From: Galerina marginata
Taxonomy: Eukaryota > Basidiomycota > Agaricomycetes > Agaricales > Galerinaceae
Reading direction: 5' to 3'
Length of the DNA stretch: 64,000 nt
Assembly (NCBI GenBank): GCA_023014335.1
Contig: JAECYW010000009.1
Span: 1,116,001-1,180,000, forward strand
Below the pieces are notes generated by a model that worked only from the letters and a program-made list of their open reading frames with translations, ran no database searches and was not told the origin of the DNA. The position numbers were made by a program, and so were the translations under genes. This document shows positions 46,332 to 56,525 of the stretch, piece after piece (position 1 is the first letter of the stretch; every line of letters starts with the position of its first letter).

Positions 46332-47960
46332 TTACTCCCAGCTGATCCTAGCCAATCTAATCGGAGGAAGGCGCCCTTTTCCTTCAAGACCCAATTGCAG
46401 GGTCTCCAACTGAGGGCATGTGTACCAAATAAGGCGTTCGACTATCTGATGATCCCTTGAAAGCTGGGAGTCATAGTCTCCTGGTCGTTTCCTGATCAGA
46501 AAATAATATGTGTCACCGGAAATCCATTTGAAAAGCCTGTGCATCATTTCGCCCATTATCGACAGCTTCTTGTCGGCTATGATCAACTTTTGGAAACCAT
46601 AAAGCTGACGTAGTTGAGCCGTTCCAGGCGTTTCGTCACCGTCGGTATTGTGCAATAACCATTCAATTAGGCCACTGGTGGCCAAGATGTCAAGGGTGAG
46701 GCATAAATCTGTAGAAAGTCCTTGGCAAAGCAGGTCGTAAACTGAATGATTTTGGTGCACTTTGTAAGGATATAATTCGATAGGAGGTGCGCTGAAAGCC
46801 TTCGGACTCTGGAGATAGAAATTCTGTAGGACGGGGAAGTATCCAAGGTTTCTGTGTTCAAGGAACGGAACGATATATTCCGAGTTTGCAATGAATAGGT
46901 TGAGATTAGGTAAAAGGTCCGTGGGCGGTAATTTCACAACCCCGACGACGTCATTGTCCGTTAGGTCCAGGGTTTCTATGAAGTGATGACGTTCCAAAAA
47001 TGCTAGAAGGTCTGGGAATGCAATGGATAAATTGCCTATGGAGAGTTTCGCTAGAGTCGGCATAGTTATTGAAGGAAGGATCTGGGACCAGACAAATAAA
47101 GTGAAGGATATATGGGATAGTGAGAGATCTGTGATTGGGGCACGGTTTAAGATAGCGAGTGTGAAAGGGTATAATGAGGGTAGAAAAGGTGTCCCGCTGT
47201 CAATTTTGAGGGACGGTAAAACAAGTTTAGGTGGGACAACAATGTCGAATTGGGGCTGTCTTGGGACTGCATAAGCTTTCTGCTCCGTACAGATCCTCAC
47301 ATTTGTTGTAAATTGGGAGGTTGTCGAGGGCATGGGCTTTCTGTTCGAGAAAAATTTGGACAGAAGGTAGAAAATTTTGCGAAATAGCCTGGGACGACTT
47401 TTCACCTTCGAAGTTGCACTTGTGGGTTTGTTCCCCTTGGGGAATGCGATAAGTAGAGATTCGCTGCTGTGGAATTGAATGGTAAACGGACCCCCGCTTT
47501 CGCCACCGCGGATTGTTCCTGACACTGTGAGTTGGACTCCTTGTCGAACGGCGCAGGCGATTATGATAGCAGCCAGCTTCGGGAGGCTGCAAGGCTGGGC
47601 GAGTTGTAGAACAACATCCTGCAGATACAGCGCGCGTGCTATCAGACTTTTTACGCACCAGAGATCCTTTTCTATCCCAGAAACCCGGTATACAAGCGTG
47701 TGATAAGGCGTTCGAAACGACTCGGATATAAAAGTCTTCTTGAGAACCAGTCTTCGTGCTTCGATATCTTTGTAGAGCATAACTTTTGACTCCGCTATGA
47801 GTTTGCCAACATGGTCAACCTGGTCTTTGAGTATGCCAGGCATGAAGACGCTGTAGAGACGTGGGCAAGTTATGGCAAGGTGGACCCGAGATGGTTCGTC
47901 GAAACTGAGGTAGGAAGCGATCTCTAAGAGCAGTTCATTTGGAAGGTCTGCAATAGACAT
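46332..47960 (-). CDS. F-box protein (C), first of a tandem pair
   Basis: Uninterrupted ORF of 542 codons from the ATG at 47960 (MSIADLPNELLLEIASYLSF); a longer reading begins with TTG and was not used. Residues 4-45 are a good F-box (LPNELLLEIASYLSFDEPSR... CPRLYSVFMPGI). The rest has irregular leucine-rich segments: YLQDVVLQLAQPCSLPKLAA, LPSLKIDSGTPFLPSLYPFT, APITDLSLSHISFTLF, MPTLAKLSIGNLSIAFPDLL, FIETLDLTDNDVVGVVKLPP, CPQLETLQLGLE. It aligns along its length with gene D. It is likely an SCF substrate adaptor of unknown target. Intron-free here, unlike the intron-rich genes around it. Confidence 0.8.
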   Translation of the reverse strand: MSIADLPNELLLEIASYLSFDEPSRVHLAITCPRLYSVFMPGILKDQVDHVGKLIAESKVMLYKDIEARRLVLKKTFISESFRTPYHTLVYRVSGIEKDLWCVKSLIARALYLQDVVLQLAQPCSLPKLAAIIIACAVRQGVQLTVSGTIRGGESGGPFTIQFHSSESLLIAFPKGNKPTSATSKVKSRPRLFRKIFYLLSKFFSNRKPMPSTTSQFTTNVRICTEQKAYAVPRQPQFDIVVPPKLVLPSLKIDSGTPFLPSLYPFTLAILNRAPITDLSLSHISFTLFVWSQILPSITMPTLAKLSIGNLSIAFPDLLAFLERHHFIETLDLTDNDVVGVVKLPPTDLLPNLNLFIANSEYIVPFLEHRNLGYFPVLQNFYLQSPKAFSAPPIELYPYKVHQNHSVYDLLCQGLSTDLCLTLDILATSGLIEWLLHNTDGDETPGTAQLRQLYGFQKLIIADKKLSIMGEMMHRLFKWISGDTYYFLIRKRPGDYDSQLSRDHQIVERLIWYTCPQLETLQLGLEGKGRLPPIRLARISWE

Positions 47961-48217
47961 CTGTACTTCCGACGCGTTCAAGACGTGCAGTCCCGAGGTG
48001 ACAGGGAATTTTTCGCTTGAAGTTGACGATGGTGATGGTGACTAACAGAAAGTCTCTCATGCCACAAGTAACCCACTATAATTAGCTATGTGTGGCGATG
48101 AGGGGCGGCAATGGCTTCCTCACTCTACTATGTCGTGGCAGAGTAATATCATACTTCAGAGAGCATAAAGAAAGGCATTTATTGTACTCGACTACATGAC
48201 ACTGATAGTATCACAAG

Positions 48218-49882
48218 TTAGTCTAAGAGTATAATTGTAAGATATTCATAGGAGATACGTTTTGTCACCTGTTTGAAGGAAATATATAAGTATCTCCTCT
48301 TGAGTAACAAAGATTTCGACAAACCTAATGTAAGTACCTCCAAGTGCGGGGAGGCAGATCGAATGAGGATTTCGACGAATGGCATAGGATCTTCCGAAAA
48401 CTGCCAAGATTTATTTGTTGTTGGGCTGCTTCCAACCAGTGAAATATGACGCGACATCCATTCTTGTACCGCATTCGGGGCGAGATGAATACCGTGACAT
48501 GTCGCGACCACAGAACGTACGCCTAAAAGTTGACGTTCGGTGTCCTTGGCTTTGGTGGTGTTTAATAGCCACTCGATTAAGCCGGCAGTGAACAAGTCGA
48601 GTGTAATAGATAAATCTATAAATCGTCCGTGGGATATTAAGTCATATACCGCGTGCAATTGGTGTTCTGGGTAAGGGTACCGAGCAGCAGACGGAGAACT
48701 AATCCCCCCAGGACTCAGAATACCGATTTTCTGTAGAACTGGGAAATATTCCAGGTCCTTTTGTTGAAGGAAGGGAACGAGATATTCATGATTCGCCGTT
48801 AACGAATTGAGGCGGGGTAAAATGGGCTTCAACGGCAGTCTTGCGACCCCAATCACATTGTTTCCCGTTAAATCTATAGCCTCAATTGAGTCGTGACGCT
48901 CTAGGAAGGCCAATAAATCTGGGAAGCCAAGGGAGAGATTGCCAATCGTGAGATTTTGTAAAAATGGCATTGCGATAGAAGGAAGAATTTGCGCCCAGTC
49001 AAAGAGCGAAAGTGTTAGATTTGAAAGTGAAAGTGTTCGAATCGGAGAATTGTTCAAAGCATTAAGAGTGACCGGGTATATGGAAGGCAGGAAAAGGGTC
49101 TCGCTGCTAATGACAAAGGATGTGAGCTGCGGTTGGGGAAGAGTAGAAATGTGAAATCGGGGATTTCGAAGGGTAGCGATAACTGATATTTCGTGAGAGG
49201 CTGGCGATGACGATATTGTAGCCTCTTTCCTCGCCAGGGGAATAACCTGACCTTGAGAAGCCATGAAGAAAGGTTGCAATACCCGGAGGAAAGACCAAAA
49301 GTAGTGCTTGGCCGTTTCGGTAATCGGAGGAGGAGTTACGAGTTCTTCCAAACGGATTGGCTTTCCGCTGGACCGAAAATCAAATTCAAATGGGCCTCTT
49401 TCGGTGCTGGATATTGAGCCCCACACATTAAGGCGTAGGTCTGGCCGTCCAATGCAGGTATTTAGGACAGCAGCTACTTCCCTAAGGCTGCAAGCTTCGC
49501 CGAGCTGCAAATCGACTTCCTGAAGGTGCTTTGCGCGAGTAATAAGCCCTTGGACGCAGCGAAAATCCTTTTCATCGCCACCAACACGGAATGCAAGCCG
49601 TCTGAAGAATCCTTTGAAGGGTTCCGTAATGGAACGGACGGTAGCATTGTCAGTACTTTGTTCATTGGCCGACAAATCTTGAATTAGGTGAACCCTGGAA
49701 GCCGCTACGAGTTTGTCGGCGTGCTTAATCTGGTCTTCAAGGATCTGCGGTATCAAGGTTTCGTAGAAACGTCGGCAGGTTAGCGCCAAGCGAACTTGCG
49801 AAATACCTTCGAAGCCAAGGTAGGAGGTGATCTCTAGGAGGAGTTCAGTGGGTAAGTCTGTGACAATACTAGCAATAGGCAT
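48218..49882 (-). CDS. F-box protein (D), second of a tandem pair
   Basis: Uninterrupted ORF of 554 aa from the ATG at 49882. The F-box is VTDLPTELLLEITSYLGFEG followed by CRRFYETLIPQI. It is paralogous to gene C: both share PTELLLEI/PNELLLEI, LPSIAMPFLQNLTIGNLSLG against LPSITMPTLAKLSIGNLSIA, and a shared DLTxNxVxGVxxLPxxxxLPxLN segment (IDLTGNNVIGVARLPLKPIL here). The C-terminus (RRYLYISFKQVTKRISYEYL) differs. Both lack introns and are separated by only 257 bp. This is a local duplication that has diverged strongly, as is common for fungal F-box genes. Target unknown. Confidence 0.82.
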   Translation of the reverse strand: MPIASIVTDLPTELLLEITSYLGFEGISQVRLALTCRRFYETLIPQILEDQIKHADKLVAASRVHLIQDLSANEQSTDNATVRSITEPFKGFFRRLAFRVGGDEKDFRCVQGLITRAKHLQEVDLQLGEACSLREVAAVLNTCIGRPDLRLNVWGSISSTERGPFEFDFRSSGKPIRLEELVTPPPITETAKHYFWSFLRVLQPFFMASQGQVIPLARKEATISSSPASHEISVIATLRNPRFHISTLPQPQLTSFVISSETLFLPSIYPVTLNALNNSPIRTLSLSNLTLSLFDWAQILPSIAMPFLQNLTIGNLSLGFPDLLAFLERHDSIEAIDLTGNNVIGVARLPLKPILPRLNSLTANHEYLVPFLQQKDLEYFPVLQKIGILSPGGISSPSAARYPYPEHQLHAVYDLISHGRFIDLSITLDLFTAGLIEWLLNTTKAKDTERQLLGVRSVVATCHGIHLAPNAVQEWMSRHISLVGSSPTTNKSWQFSEDPMPFVEILIRSASPHLEVLTLGLSKSLLLKRRYLYISFKQVTKRISYEYLTIILLD

Positions 49883-52800
49883 CCTTTGCTGGGGCAGAAG
49901 AATCTTATGTGGATACCGTTAGTACGAGCGAATTCAACGTCGTCGTTAGGCTCGTCGGGGGACATATTTGGGTTTGTTTATGTCTTTCCCAAAACTGCGC
50001 ATGCGGGCGCATCAGACTGCGATCAGCTTATTATATTACCTACAAGTACTGCTGCTACGCTTAAGACTCTCGGGGACGCATCCGGACTCCTTGGTATTAC
50101 GATTACTTAGCTAGCCCGACATTACTGATCTAGGGGAAAAATTTAAGCAAGGAAGGCAATGCATATGGTGAGACGACATCTTCCCCAGTGATTCTTCCTA
50201 GATATCTTCAAGTTGGATTTAGATAGTGCTACTTACAAACATTGCGTTTGGCAAGTATCGGGCTCGTACCAATCAGAAGAAATTTTACTCACTAAGAGTG
50301 GACACTTTATTAAATGGAATGTTGTAGGCTCGTGTAAGTGCTGTGCAGAGTCAAGAGTGAGTAAAAGTGAATCACGACGATGGCTCCGATCACAGCCAGT
50401 GCCAGTACCCTGTCCAAAACGGCTTCCCTCCCTGTTGACCTCGAAGAAATCAACTCACCAAGAGTACAGCAGGGAAACCAGCCTGTGTGGGTGGATTGGG
50501 GTTTTTTTCCCATTGTCCCTGCCCCTCAGTTTGAATTTTTTCTCCAACAACCAGGTCAATATCTTATCTGATGCCCGAGAACGCATTTGGTCCACGCAAT
50601 AAATCTGTCAATCGAAACATCAAAAGAATCCCCCAATTTTCCTTGAAAGTCTTGTTGAAGTAATCACTTCATCTTGCATTTGAGTAGCCGAGTTTCTCCT
50701 ATTTAAAGCGCTGGCGCGATGGCGCTTGTTTTCGGTGGTCAGCTATTTTTTCCCTCAACCTCACCGTCGATGTTTTCAATATCCTTTGACTGCTCAGGGA
50801 GGTCAGCTACAACGGAAATTCACGGAGTCGGTAAGTCTTTCGGACACTATCTTCGCTAACAGATTTGTAACAGATGATAGGCGCTGAACCAGCGCCGGAT
50901 GGTGAGAGCCCACTGTCAACTCAATTCCGATGTCTCGGGGTTCCGAGTTCTCTGCTGTTTAGATGTTAAAAAATTATTACAAGTACATGTGCTCCGGCAT
51001 AAGTAATTTTAATACTTGCTGTGGGGTTGAACTATCCATAAACAGTCAATTTTGCAGTTGGATCACTCCAGCAAATACATTCATGCCCGTATTCTAGTAG
51101 GGAATTTTCTGTCGACGAAGTCAAGATTACACAACGTAAATTTTTTCCCTGAAATCGCAAATTAAAAGGGTCCTGGTTACAGTCTGACTACTTCCAAAAC
51201 GCCTGATCTTCTTCCCTGCAGTTGTTGGGACCATGTCGGGATCTTGAAAAAAAGGATATTTCATATGGATCGAAAGTTTACCGTCTGGTGGTTCTCGGAA
51301 GACACACGAGTTCCGAACCCTGGTTAGAGGGCAAAATAAACAGGCACTACATCGTTTCAAGTTGGGAGATCTGAAATTGCCCAGCCCAATTTTCCGTTCC
51401 AATTAAGGATAGTTCAGCCGGTTCTCTCAACGCCCCAAGAGAAAAATGTGATCTAATCGATTGTGGACGTTTCTTTAAATTTAAAGACGGTCTTCATTTG
51501 GTATTAATAGTGGGTGAGTTCGATGGCCGAAGATATCAGATAAGCTAGACCTTAGTCTATGATCAATTTCAACGCCACGAACAAAAGAATTAAGCAGAGA
51601 TATTTTAGTCGAGTACTTCATTTCATGTTATGAGCGGAGATGAAGAAAATCTCAGGTTGTTGAAGAAGATGACTTGTCAAATATCAGCCTAGAACGAGTA
51701 AATGCCCACTGGAACGTGCCAGCCTTTGTTCTTTTTTCATTCATCAGAGTGTTGGTGGAGGAGAGCAAAATCAATGAGGCAGTTGAATCAATCACGCCCC
51801 TGTGTCACTGTCATTGCTGTCTTCACCATTCCCAGCCAGAAGCTTATTAATATCGGTCAGGTATAATCATCGACATCGCCGCCCCTCGCCTGAACAGATA
51901 GACAGTATCTGGGGGTGAAAGATAAACTGGCGCGGCAGGTTTTAATAGATCCATAATCGTGTTCGGCTTTGCGCCACAACTTGATTTGGGAACTGTTCAA
52001 CGCTTGAACTCGGGGATTCCTGACCACCCGTATGGTAACCGTAGTGCACATCAAGCTAGCCCGCTTTATCTTCGAGATCAATTAAAAACGGGGGTGATCC
52101 AACATTCCATGGTATACGGAGACACAAGCATCTTTGGATTGTATTGGTGATAATAGATCTGAGAGAGCAGCTTGATTCACTGACAGTAAGATAGCACATA
52201 GGACAAGCAGACGGGAGGCTTCGTTCATTATTTCCTCAAGGTTAAAGAAAGTCGACAGGCAGGACAGGCAGGACAGGCAGACAGATGCAGCATATAACAG
52301 TCATGGCGGCTGGAAGGTGACAGGGGGTCGATCATGACGAAGAAGATATGATGATGATGGTTAGGCCCAGAATTTGGACATTGGGGATGATTACTGGTGT
52401 TCCTCATTCTAGAATATAAAAATCCGCCTTACCCCGTTCATAGGTATCTGATGATTCTGGAACCTGGTCAAAATTGACCGTCAAATCTATCAGAACACAC
52501 TCGACTTGTGAATCGGGTGAGTGCACACAAGAAGGTCAAAGCTCCAAAGGCAACATGTAACCAGACAGGAGGCGAGGAGACTTACCGCTTAAGGTTGTCT
52601 TTATATTGCTAGTGAAGGAATATGACTCGGAGTCGGGTGTGTGCAGGCCAGAGTCCCGGGATAGAATCAGAAAAGAAGATGGCCAAGTGCCAAGTAATTG
52701 GCACGGGAGCCCAGACAGGAATGGAATAATGCCCAAGTCGCAGCCAACTGGGTGGTTAACCAATGTCATCCGTTTCTCAAAGACAGTTATGAGGAAACCT

Positions 52801-52904
52801 TGAAAAAGACGTTGCCGAGCCGGGTTCAAGTCGTAGAACGATTACGTCAGCCCAATTTGAATGCCGCGTCGACCGTCGTTCAAGTTTGTTCACATAAACC
52901 TCCC
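49883..52904. other. 3-kb spacer between F-box D and PIG-F, no supported gene
   Basis: Short ORFs only. A 63-codon plus-strand ORF (MAPITASASTLSKTASLPVD, 50380-50571) has a plausible start but no domain. A minus-strand ORF of 91 codons (51402-51127) also lacks any. The segment 52250-52285 holds about three copies of CAGGACAGG in tandem. AT-rich parts near 50970-51010 and 51590-51640 show no transposon ends. Confidence 0.4.
52251..52285. repeat. Short tandem repeat, unit CAGGACAGG
   Basis: About three imperfect 9-base units (CAGGCAGGACAGGCAGGACA...) in the spacer upstream of the PIG-F gene. Minor minisatellite, likely length-variable. Confidence 0.6.
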
Positions 52905-54051
52905 ATGACGAACAGCAAGAAGAGCAAAGCGAAGGCACAAAAACCATTGCCAAATGTATCCAGTATCGCCCCAAACTCCAAGGACTTAGGCTTTTTTTCA
53001 CAATCTTTGTCAATGCCTTCGTACATCTCCGTCGTCGGTGTACACACAACCCTTTGGTCATTTGTAGCCCTCTACTTCCCCCGTACACAAATTCTTGGAG
53101 GCTTGACGGGTTCTGAATGGGACGAGACACAGATCTCGTCGCGTGATCGTCCGCAGCATCCGTTCCTTGAAGCATTGACGGTCAATCCCACATCGACCTT
53201 GCTTTATATCTGTATTGGTGCAGTTGTCCTACAGAGCTGGTGGGCTGGCTGGGTAAGGGACTGGTGGCTTAGACTCGGTGTTCGCGGTACGGAAGACGAA
53301 AGGCGGACCGAGATAGCATTTCTTGATCGTCAAAAGTTATCTGTGCGTAACTCAACACAAACACATTAACATCCGAACTGAGGACTGGCCTGAATAGATT
53401 TCCCTGTTTGCCTGGGCGGCGACCCTCGCGGCATCTGTCATGGTCCACTGCATCTTGGTGTTGTTTGGGGCACCCATCACAAGGTCTTAAGAGGTATTTT
53501 TAATTTATTGAACAGATACTCACCCGCGGATGTTTGTACTTTGCAGCCTCTGCCTGAAAACATATCTCCTGGCTCTTCTAATTTCCATTATGACCGTCTA
53601 TTCACCGGCATATGCCCTTGGCGTGCCTACTCTGGGTAACGACTCCGCGTCTATCGTCAAACGGTGGACTTGGGTCAGATTATTCGCTGAGTTTTCGTGC
53701 GTCGTCTGAAGCGTTACTATTTGCATTCTGACTCACTCTGAACTTAAGGACTCGGAATCCGGTCGAGCGCGCATTAGTTTATCCTGCGATTGGGACTGTT
53801 GTTGGTTGCTGGATTGGAATTATTCCTATTGCCCTCGACTGGGACCGGCCGTGGCAGGTCAGTCTCAGTAATTAGTCACTTCTGATATTTGACTCAAATT
53901 TAACCAGGCTTGGCCATTAACTCCTTGTTTTGGAGCCATCGGAGGATACATGATATCTTCAATGTTGGCCCTCACTGTCAGCACGGTAATACACCTGGCT
54001 GAAGAACACTCACAGTCACAAGAGAACGCTGCGGAGAAAAAATACAATTAA
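52905..54051 (+). CDS. GPI11: GPI biosynthesis protein PIG-F (GPI11)
   Basis: ER membrane partner of PIG-O and PIG-G that adds ethanolamine phosphate to the GPI anchor precursor. Exons 52905-53342, 53398-53483, 53547-53696, 53749-53857 and 53908-54051 give 308 aa in frame. Several hydrophobic segments are visible ([55 protein letters not shown]). The family signature [20 protein letters not shown] then [17 protein letters not shown] is unmistakable. The N-terminus ([18 protein letters not shown]) is a Lys-rich cytosolic tail. It is convergent with the HAD phosphatase gene, 85 bp apart. Confidence 0.93.
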
Positions 54052-54136
54052 CTCATGTCCGGTAGATCTATTTTCCTGGGGTACTTTAATTCCGTCTATA
54101 ATTCCGTCTTTAACCCGCTGACAGTTTCAATGTCGT

Positions 54137-55321
54137 CTATGGGTTGCTCTGTACGATCCGGAAGTCTCCTAATTCGGGCGTAACAAACTCTGGGATGATG
54201 GGAGAGGCATTCGGTCCTGTAATTTCGTCTTCACTAGTGATACCTATTCGGTAACCAATCACTCGGTGACATAGTTTACAAGGCGAATAGCGAAACGAAC
54301 CGGTAAGGACAAGGAGCGTGGCTAATCCGCCATTCTTTCCAAACAGAATATCCGTGTTTAGTCTATCACCGACCATGATCGTTCGCTCTGGATCAAAATG
54401 CACTCTACCGACGAGGATTAATTTGTCACTTTCAATTAATGGCGAGTCATTACGAACTTAGCTTTGACACAATCTAGCATGGTGCTTGCCGGTTTTCCTG
54501 TGCAGATGGGGTCTTTCCCAAGGGCGTAGCGCAGAGGAGCGCTGATGGATCCTGCTCCTGGCAGCAAGCCATGCGCGCTGGGGTATGTGCTATCTTCATT
54601 TGTGGCAATGAAATGACAGCCTGGATTTCGCGTCAAATATTGAAAGGCCTTTGAGAGCTTCGTGTAATTTATCTGGGTATCCAGGCCGCAGACGACGGCG
54701 GCTACATCGGGATCAAGAGTAAAATCACTGAGGCTGAAAGGCTCAAGTGTGTTGTCCGCGGGATCCTGTACAATGGATACGGGGGTCAGTCTGTGAATTT
54801 TCAAATAAAATGTAAACTTGATAGGCACCGTTCCACCGATGAATGTTAAGCCTTCGTCGCGGAGTTCTTCCTCCAAACCACCCTGTCCAATCACATATAC
54901 CTTCTTCGTCTTGGGAAGGTTGATGACCGAAGACAGGTAAACGGCCGCTGCGTACGCCGATCCATAAATTTCATCCTGCCATGTACGCCTTTCATATTGG
55001 ACCTTCACCAAAGGGGTCACTCCCACACTCACCACATGAGCCTCGACCCCTAGTTGGTCAAATTTAGTCTTGTAACTCTTTCTGGACTTCGTGGCGTTGT
55101 TCGTGACGAATACCACTTTCTTATCTTACAGGAATATTAGTGGTCAACTGAGACATTAAATCCATTGACCCACTTAGACGCCTGAGCATTGCGAGAACTT
55201 CGGTAACTCCGTCTATCAGACTGTCGCCACGCCATAGAACGCCGTCGCAGTCAAACAACCAAGTATCATAGCTGTCCAGCAGTTTCTGGTAGTCTTCGGC
55301 GGTAGAAAGACGAGCGCTCAT
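54137..55321 (-). CDS. HAD-family phosphatase, PHO13 / phosphoglycolate-phosphatase type
   Basis: Cytosolic phosphatase of the HAD superfamily (4-nitrophenylphosphatase/PHO13 group), thought to repair metabolites by dephosphorylating 2-phosphoglycolate and related by-products. Exons 55321-55174, 55124-55033, 54975-54829, 54765-54458, 54404-54301 and 54243-54137 give 301 aa in frame. Motif I is [14 protein letters not shown] (catalytic Asp in DCDG). Motif II is [13 protein letters not shown] (TNN). The C2 cap holds [17 protein letters not shown]. Motif III Lys is [16 protein letters not shown], and motif IV is [20 protein letters not shown] (GDRLNTD). The ATG at 55321 was chosen because further upstream the frame begins at TTG. 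All catalytic residues are present. Length is normal for the family. Confidence 0.95.
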
Positions 55322-55518
55322 CGCAAGATTCAACCTTGCCAATTGCAGGTATTCGAGAACGTGGTATGTGTGGACTACTCAGAGGAGCGGGATAACGAGC
55401 AAAGCTGATGGCAAATCTGGATCGCGATCCGAATTCCGATGGCGACATCATCCCGTCTTCGGCGACTCTTCGCTTTCTAATAAATTGTTCAAGGAAGCCA
55501 GGTTCGGATAGCAAGTCT

Positions 55519-55932
55519 TTACTGAGGCAAAGTATAGCGGTTGATTAAAGTATAGGCCTGTGGATTTCTTTCTGTCTTGGGACAGTGAACTCCAGAGCGC
55601 CTAAGTCCAGGGATAGGGCCGAAGTTGCCGGACGGCTCGCGCCAGCCCGCCATGGTATCCGGTGTGAATTTGAAAGGGTTAGCACCTTGAACACGAATGT
55701 CTCTCAAAACTCCTCGAGAATCATGTTTCCTAATCTTCGCCTCTTTTGTGCCTGTCGTTTTCAGATCACCCATTTTCTGACACCAAACGCAATCAGGTTC
55801 GGAGGCATTCGAGGCCAAATTTGAACGCCTTTTTATCTCAGCTTTTGTCAAGATTGGATCTCCTGAATTCGGGTACGAGGCTTGCTAGTGACTCAGTCCG
55901 TTGAACTTCTCTAGGAAAGTTACTCGCCGCAT
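55519..55932 (-). CDS. Hypothetical small protein
   Basis: A tentative model: ATG at 55932 with a three-codon exon (55932-55924), a 39-base intron, then 55884-55519, for about 124 aa. The second exon reads DPILTKAEIKRRSNLASNAS, CVWCQKMGDLKTTGTKEAKI, RVQGANPFKFTPDTMAGWRE and GLRRSGVHC. It contains a CxxC pair and basic stretches. Composition looks protein-like but I do not recognise it. The first exon is weakly supported. Could also be a longer gene with missing exons or a spurious ORF. Confidence 0.35.
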
Positions 55933-56525
55933 TCTTCGCTGTCTTTTTAGAAGCTTTGCTTTGGTCGTTAGGCCTCGGAGAATATTTTCTGGATATGTTT
56001 TCCATCACTTCTAATCTGGAGTCTGGTCATGGGCACCGTTATATATCACCGGCAAGCTTGCAAAATGGACACGCGCGAGGCTATTTTTGTTCGACCATCA
56101 CTATGTTTGCCAAGGCCGCGGAAACTGTGGGTCAAAGTAGTAATTTAACCTTTGTTGACAAAACACGCAACAGTTCACAACAGTTATTCCGCCCCTTTCT
56201 ACCCGACTTAGGTCTGTGGCGACGTCAGAGTGATCGCACAATTTCCCCTTGAACAAATGTGTTCACGCTGGTCTATTATCGTTCCTATCGACCGACAAGC
56301 CGAGTACATCTTGTACTTTCACACTGCTGCCAACTACTGGCAGGACACCGACAAGCGAATAGGTCCCCTGGTGTTCCACTTCAAATTGGAGGAAGTATTT
56401 TTCTGTTAATTCTCCGACGGTGAGCTATGGTCAATTTTAAATTTTGGAGGCTTTCTTATATTTAGCCGGATAATTCACCGAATACATTAGGGTGAATGAC
56501 ATCAAGACCAACACTTCCGCGGGGC
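55933..56525. other. Spacer, no supported gene
   Basis: Contains a 98-codon plus-strand ORF (55956-56252) with no motif. It is the 3' flank of the transaldolase-like gene and the 5' flank of the hypothetical small gene. Nothing recognised. Confidence 0.4.

Noticed and set aside
50380..50571. 63-codon ORF MAPITASASTLSKTASLPVD...
   Set aside because: Good start context but no domain, no continuing exon and no neighbour to support it.
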